Of a stretch of DNA of 64,000 nucleotides, positions 36,501 through 42,500 are shown in pieces. Each line of letters opens with the position of its first letter. Positions within the stretch are counted from its first letter, which is position 1. Source of the stretch: Tenebrio molitor (Eukaryota; Arthropoda; Insecta; Coleoptera; Tenebrionidae); NCBI RefSeq assembly GCF_963966145.1, contig NC_091048.1, forward strand, positions 6,510,001 through 6,574,000, read 5' to 3'. A model generated the notes under the pieces. That model was not told the origin of the DNA. It saw only the letters and a program-made list of their open reading frames with translations, and searched no databases. The position numbers and the translations under genes are program-made.

Positions 36501-39500
36501 TTTAATTTATATGTTCATAATTTAGATACTGAAAGCGGTTGACCTACGCAAGAACTCTCGATACGTCGGTTAACAAGAGCTTTTTAACTCCAAACCAGAC
36601 GGAAGAGAAGAATCAAAAATAGAAAGCGAATGTCAGGAGGGTTTTTGTGACACTTTGTTTATCTGATGATTTCGGTAAATGCAGCAGCCCCATTTGGGAT
36701 CTTTCAAAATTTAAAACATTTTTCTTAAATTCAAATGAACGAAACTGTTTTGAGGATTTTTCAGTCTTAAAATGTTTCTTTCATATCATCTTTTGTATTT
36801 TTTATTAAATTGTAATGTCAAAAACAAATACATAACATTTTTAAGAATGCCATCAAAAACCATCATGTATACAATGTAATACGGAACATTATCAATATTT
36901 ATTCCAGTTATTTTAATAAAAAATATTTTACTTTCTGTCAATCACAACTTACAAAAAATAGTGAAATGTAAAATTAATCTACTGTTTATACTTTTGTGAT
37001 AGGTAATAAAAATTGTTTTAGAAAGCACCAACAAGTAGGTGCACCGAGTTTGCTAAAAAATTTAAAAGCATGTAAAATTGAATTGTATTCAACAACTTCG
37101 GCATCTATCAATGAACAGACAATCTAAATTTAACACGTTCAATTATTCGTACAAAGAGTGAAGAATTCCGAGAGGCGTTCAAGCATAAAAATACATCCAC
37201 TTCAAATTACTAACTAGTACAAGGTAGGTATTAATAGATCATTTAGTGAAAAGTTGAAAGATAACGCAAAACAACATAAACTAATCTTCTTGTTGTGGTG
37301 TAACATGATTACGTGGGATGTAAATTTGTGATGAATCTGTTCCATCCATGTTACATTTCTCATTGTCATCGTCATGGCCTACCATAAAATTTGTACCTCA
37401 CGATCTCATGGGACCCCGTTAATTGTTAAATGTTTTATTAACACAATACAAGAGGCGGTTCGCTTTTTACAGTGGTATAAGCACGATACCATCCATTATA
37501 TTGTCCGATCACGATTCTCATGGCAATTAAAAATTGCGCTCCACATATAAATCATGGTAATATTCTCCGGGCATGTCATTTGAATTTATGGCCATTTTTT
37601 ACTTTTACTTTTCTTGAAGCGGTTATAATTCTCACCTACTTACCTGCAAATACGAACACAAATTGAAACAATCTCACCTGAATTATTTTTTTAAAACGTG
37701 TTTGTAAACGTATTTTATTGCTTTCAACTGTCATAAATTCTCATTTTTCTCCTTTGTAAACTGCGTGCTAACTGCTCTAAAGCAAAAAATAGCAGATAAC
37801 CAACCGTTGCCCTAGCAACACATTCAAAGTGACATTTCTCGAAAAATTTGTCAAAACTGTCAAAAGCAAATGCGAAATCATTTTAAATAGATTTGGAAGC
37901 TTTGGGGCGTCGTTTCAAACAATAAAAGTTTGTATGCAACTCGTTTCTGTGCAAATTGGGCTTTTCTAATTGCCTTCGAGACCTTAAAATCCTCGCTGCG
38001 CTCGTATTTCAATCTGGCCTCTAGGGCAATTAGAAAAACCCAATTTACACAGAACCTCGTTGCATAAATAACTATTGTAGAAAAAAAAATGAAGAAGCTG
38101 TTATGTAATAATTAGAAGAGTCAAATGTGCATAATTCTATACTTTTGAACTTTTCTAAGATAATTTTGAATTTGATAAAGATGGCATCTCTTCCTGTCAA
38201 ATTAACTGAGTACGATGCTAGATCATTATTAGTATTACCTACTACAAATATAAAAAAATTTCAGCGTCGTTAACCTATCACCTACAGATAAAATCATGAC
38301 ATTTTGCGAAATAAATTTGTTAGTAAATACCAATTAGTGGATGTTATTTCATTCAATCGTTTGCTTCTAAATTCGCAGGAAACAATAGAAGTGATATAAG
38401 TTGAATTAAATTGGTTTTATTGCTTTGTCAATTTTCAGTTCAATTTGTGTTAATAAACACAAGGTTAATCCAACTAATAAGAGATATTTTACAAGCATGT
38501 GAAAAGCAAACAAAACAGTTATAGTTAATAATAATTGGAAAAACAATTAAACCAAATGACATTAACAAATATGAATCTACTAAAACAAAATTAAACTTCG
38601 TTGCCGGCAGTACTGTAATAGAGTGAAAAAATCAAATTAATCATTCTACGTTTAAAATTACATCACTCACAATTTGAAAGGTAAACAACATCACCAAGTG
38701 AATTTGCTTTTCCTTAATAATGTTTATAGTTTTCACTACATTACCATTTTAGGTTAATAAATCAAAATCTTATTATAATAAAATACGCACCATTTTTTCT
38801 TAATTAAAAAATAAAATAAAACAAGCGTAATTTATGAAAGAGTACAAATAATATGATGAATATTAATATAATGCGAACCTTTATTAGCAAAGCTATAAAA
38901 TACGTTGGCTACGAAAGTACTCAGTGAAGTGAAGCAACATCGGACGTAGCCAATGTTTGGATGGGTGGTCGTAGGGCAAACAGTTGATTCGTTGCAACTT
39001 CAAAGAAAATATAACTCCTGTCTCGGTGCGTGCCTTATTTTAATATGAATCTTTATTAGCAAAACTGCAGAATACATAATATGGAAAATATTAATATAAA
39101 TAATATATTTTTCCTAATTGTTTATATTATATTTATTATTCATATACAGGTGTCCCTAAAAAAGAAGACGAGTCCATAACTCCCTTATTTATAGGAGGAT
39201 TTTAATGGTTGCGAATAGGCTACAAAAGGGCCTAATAAATTCATGTATAGCCACAAGGGCTTTAATGGTAAACTGTCAAAATATTTTTTTTCAAATGCGA
39301 ACACATATTTTTTTTTGTAATTCTGAGAGATTTTATTCTGAAAATAACAATGTATCACAAGTATGTATATACATACTTACATAACAAAAATACAAAAAAA
39401 CAAGTTACAAAAAACACTACTATCCTCTATGCGCTCCATTTTGCGCTACACATTGGCGGCATCTTTGCGCAATCTCTATGTTATTATTTGTCATTTGTTT

Positions 39501-42500
39501 CTCCAGCTAACTTAATTTGGTTATTACACTGTAACGCAATGCATTTTTCATGCCGCTGGCCGTTATCGACGGTTTTGCATGATTCAAAATCCGCCGGGAA
39601 TGTTAAATTCCCGACCTAGTACTTACAAAAGTGATCTTGGTTAAAAATTCATTTGAGAATGGTCTGGCAGAATTTGTCGGCATGAAACATGTTGTGGATT
39701 ACACGTCCAGAAAATGTTTTGCGAGTGCTCGTGTTGCTGTGCCTCGGCTAAAGCGCCTCGGCTACGCAATACACTCACACTCATTTTCTGGACTAGTAAT
39801 CCAAATAGCTATTGATCGCTTCTCGCTTGGTGCTCGTCATTTGTTTCAAAAGTTAGTGTTTTTTTTATGCGAGGTGACACTTGTGATACATTGTTGTTTT
39901 CAGAATAAAATTCTCTCTCTATCAGAATTTCTAAAAAAAAGGTATGTGTTCCCATTTGACAGTTTAACCTTGAAGCCCTTAGGGCTATACGTGAATTTAG
40001 TAAGCCATTTTGTAGCCTATTCACAACCATTTAATTTGGTGCATTGATAATTAAAATCGTCAAAGTGCAAAGATAAGGATTTTCAAAATTCTATTAATGT
40101 TGTTGAAAGTCAGGCATTTAAGAACGTCATAAAAAAATTTCTTGGAAATCACAAAGATGAAGACTACGAAAATATTGTAAGAAACATGTTGGAAAATTCT
40201 CATATCTTGGGATGTAATATGAGTTTGAAAATGCATTTCCTATTTTCGCACTTAAATCTTTTTCCGAAAAATCTTAGTGCTGTCAGCGAGGAATAAGGGG
40301 AACGTTTTCACCAAGATATAAAAGAAATGGAGAGGCGATATCAAGGAAGATGGAGCGTATCAATGCAAAGCGTCAAAGATGCCATTCCCATAAGGAATAA
40401 AAAATTTAGTTTGATTTTTAACTAAGAATTATTATAAACATATTATTTTCCTAAATAAATTGCTTAATTTTTTTTTGTTAATTGTGAAAAAACCGTGATA
40501 CAAAAAAAATTAAGCATAATTTTGTAATCAGGGCTCCAATATTACACAAAATCAGTTATCAAAATCGAAACATCGATTAAAAAGTTTTGTTTTGTAGACC
40601 TGTGAATCAATATCCAATAAACGCTGCAGCTAATTAGTTGTATTGCAGTCAGTTTTAACGGTATGGAAAAAAGCACTTTAGCAGTACCTCCTCGAGCATA
40701 TAAAAGTTTCTCTGCACATGACTCCGAACAAAAAATAAATAGTCTTGCAATTAGAATTGAATGCTTCAGTAAGGTACTAACTGGTGTCGCTACACGAGAA
40801 AACGCCTTCGCATTTACATTTAATTTATTTTCGTGCTACACATCAAACAAAACAATTATCCAAGTGCAGTACCTTTCTCCTGGTACTTTCGTCCGGTGTA
40901 GGCGTCTCTCCAACAAAATCGACATTTTAATAAATCGACGCAGTGGCGTAGAACTAATTTGAACTATATTTATCCTAAATTTTAAGAAATCGAGGTCGGA
41001 ACCGCGCTTTTAATCTAAGTAAGAGAGCCACTCTCATCTAAATTCCAAACTAGAAATAGACAATACCAAGTAAAAACGAACCATCGTCGAGATACAATAG
41101 AAAAAACAACACCGCAGGAAGTGTTCTTTGAACGGGAAATTATCGCATTAAATCGACCTTTAACAACTGTTACACCGCTCACAATTGCATTCCCGATAAT
41201 CAAAACACCTTATCAGTGACAATCTTACTTGCGTAACAGAAACATTCCACTCAAAAAACACTCTTTTTCACAATGGCTTATATAAACGCCATGCATGAAA
41301 CAATGGTTTCGTCAAAAGATGGAATTTTAAGACTCGCCAGAACAATGATGCAAAGTAAAAGTGGTTGTACTATTGTCTGTGCAATTTTTTGGACAATAAA
41401 TTTTAACGACGAGCGAAAGAAACGAAACGAGTTGATGTCATTTTTCATATCGTTTTCCACATTATATTAATTTGTTGAATAACACTCTCACGTTTTCACT
41501 GGCGGACGTTTTACTCTCATTATTGTTATTGTTTAAATTTTACTATTGTGCGATTGCATTTATTATCTATTGTTGCAGTTGTAAAGTAAATCGCTCACCT
41601 TTAATTGCCGGCTGCTTTTTGTCTTTGAGACCGGGAGGGGTCCGCTTCGGCTTGGATTCGCTGAGAGAGGACGTCGGTGTGGTCTTCTTGTTATCTACAA
41701 AAAGGAAAACATTATGAAAATCACCAATAAATCTGAAATTATTTTTTAAATCATTGAAGGTATCGAACGAAGAAAACAAATCAATTATACTTTCAATGCT
41801 TTATTGGTTGCCTACCTCTCGAAAAATCTATTATTTATTAATCAATTATTTATAATTAATGCTTTACCTTCAATGGTAAAACTTATTTTACCACTTATTC
41901 TGGGATAATTGTTGCTTACAATTGCAGTAAACGTCTGTAAACTTTGCCGAAATCGAAAAGTTGTTTTCTAGGTTAACAACAGCACATCGCTGACGTTTCT
42001 TTAATATTTCCGCAAAAATCTGCTTACCAGTAGCTTCGCGTTTGGCAATGAATCTGGTAAATGGCCCTTTTTTACGAATGTAAAATGTGCTCTTGTTTAT
42101 TTTATAAATCTTATAAAATTCATGAGGTATGATTTATAGTAAAGTAGCGCTTGCACGCTTATTTGCATAGAATTTCGCTACGACATGACCGATAATTCAC
42201 AACGCCTGCTCTGATTTGTTTTCTTTTTGATCACATTGTATATCGCGAATTTTTAAGTGAATTAAAAAAAATCCAACCAAATAACTTCTGAAGGTGTTTT
42301 GTCTAAAAAATGTCCAGTGGTTTCTCAACAAGAAGAAACTGGCCAAAGAAGTATTACTCACAAAGAGAGTGAAACTTTTAGTTTCTTTCTCCGAAGACCT
42401 TCTTAATAATTTTTTTTTAATAAATTTTTGTTAAAAGATAAAAACCAATACATTTAATACTGGCTACATAAACGTTCTATATTTTATAGTTTTGATTAAT

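Larger units (their letters stand above)
11827..41598 (-). other. Giant intron 3 of the MTUS-like gene
   Basis: 29.8 kb between exon 3 and exon 4. It holds alternative first exons near 26.7-27.2 kb (possibly also 19.4 kb), numerous MITEs and foldbacks, two larger transposons and several relics, listed separately. Stretches where I found nothing recognisable are 11827-13284, 17065-18075, 22386-24048, 28496-29266, 36026-37713 and 38077-38876. Confidence 0.65.

Noticed and set aside
38901..38983. Functional 5S rRNA gene
   Set aside because: The 5' part is absent and many conserved positions differ, so only a derived copy is supported.
39350..40047. Plus-strand frames of 89 and 138 codons
   Set aside because: They run through the inverted arms and central palindrome of a foldback element and have no protein-like pattern.
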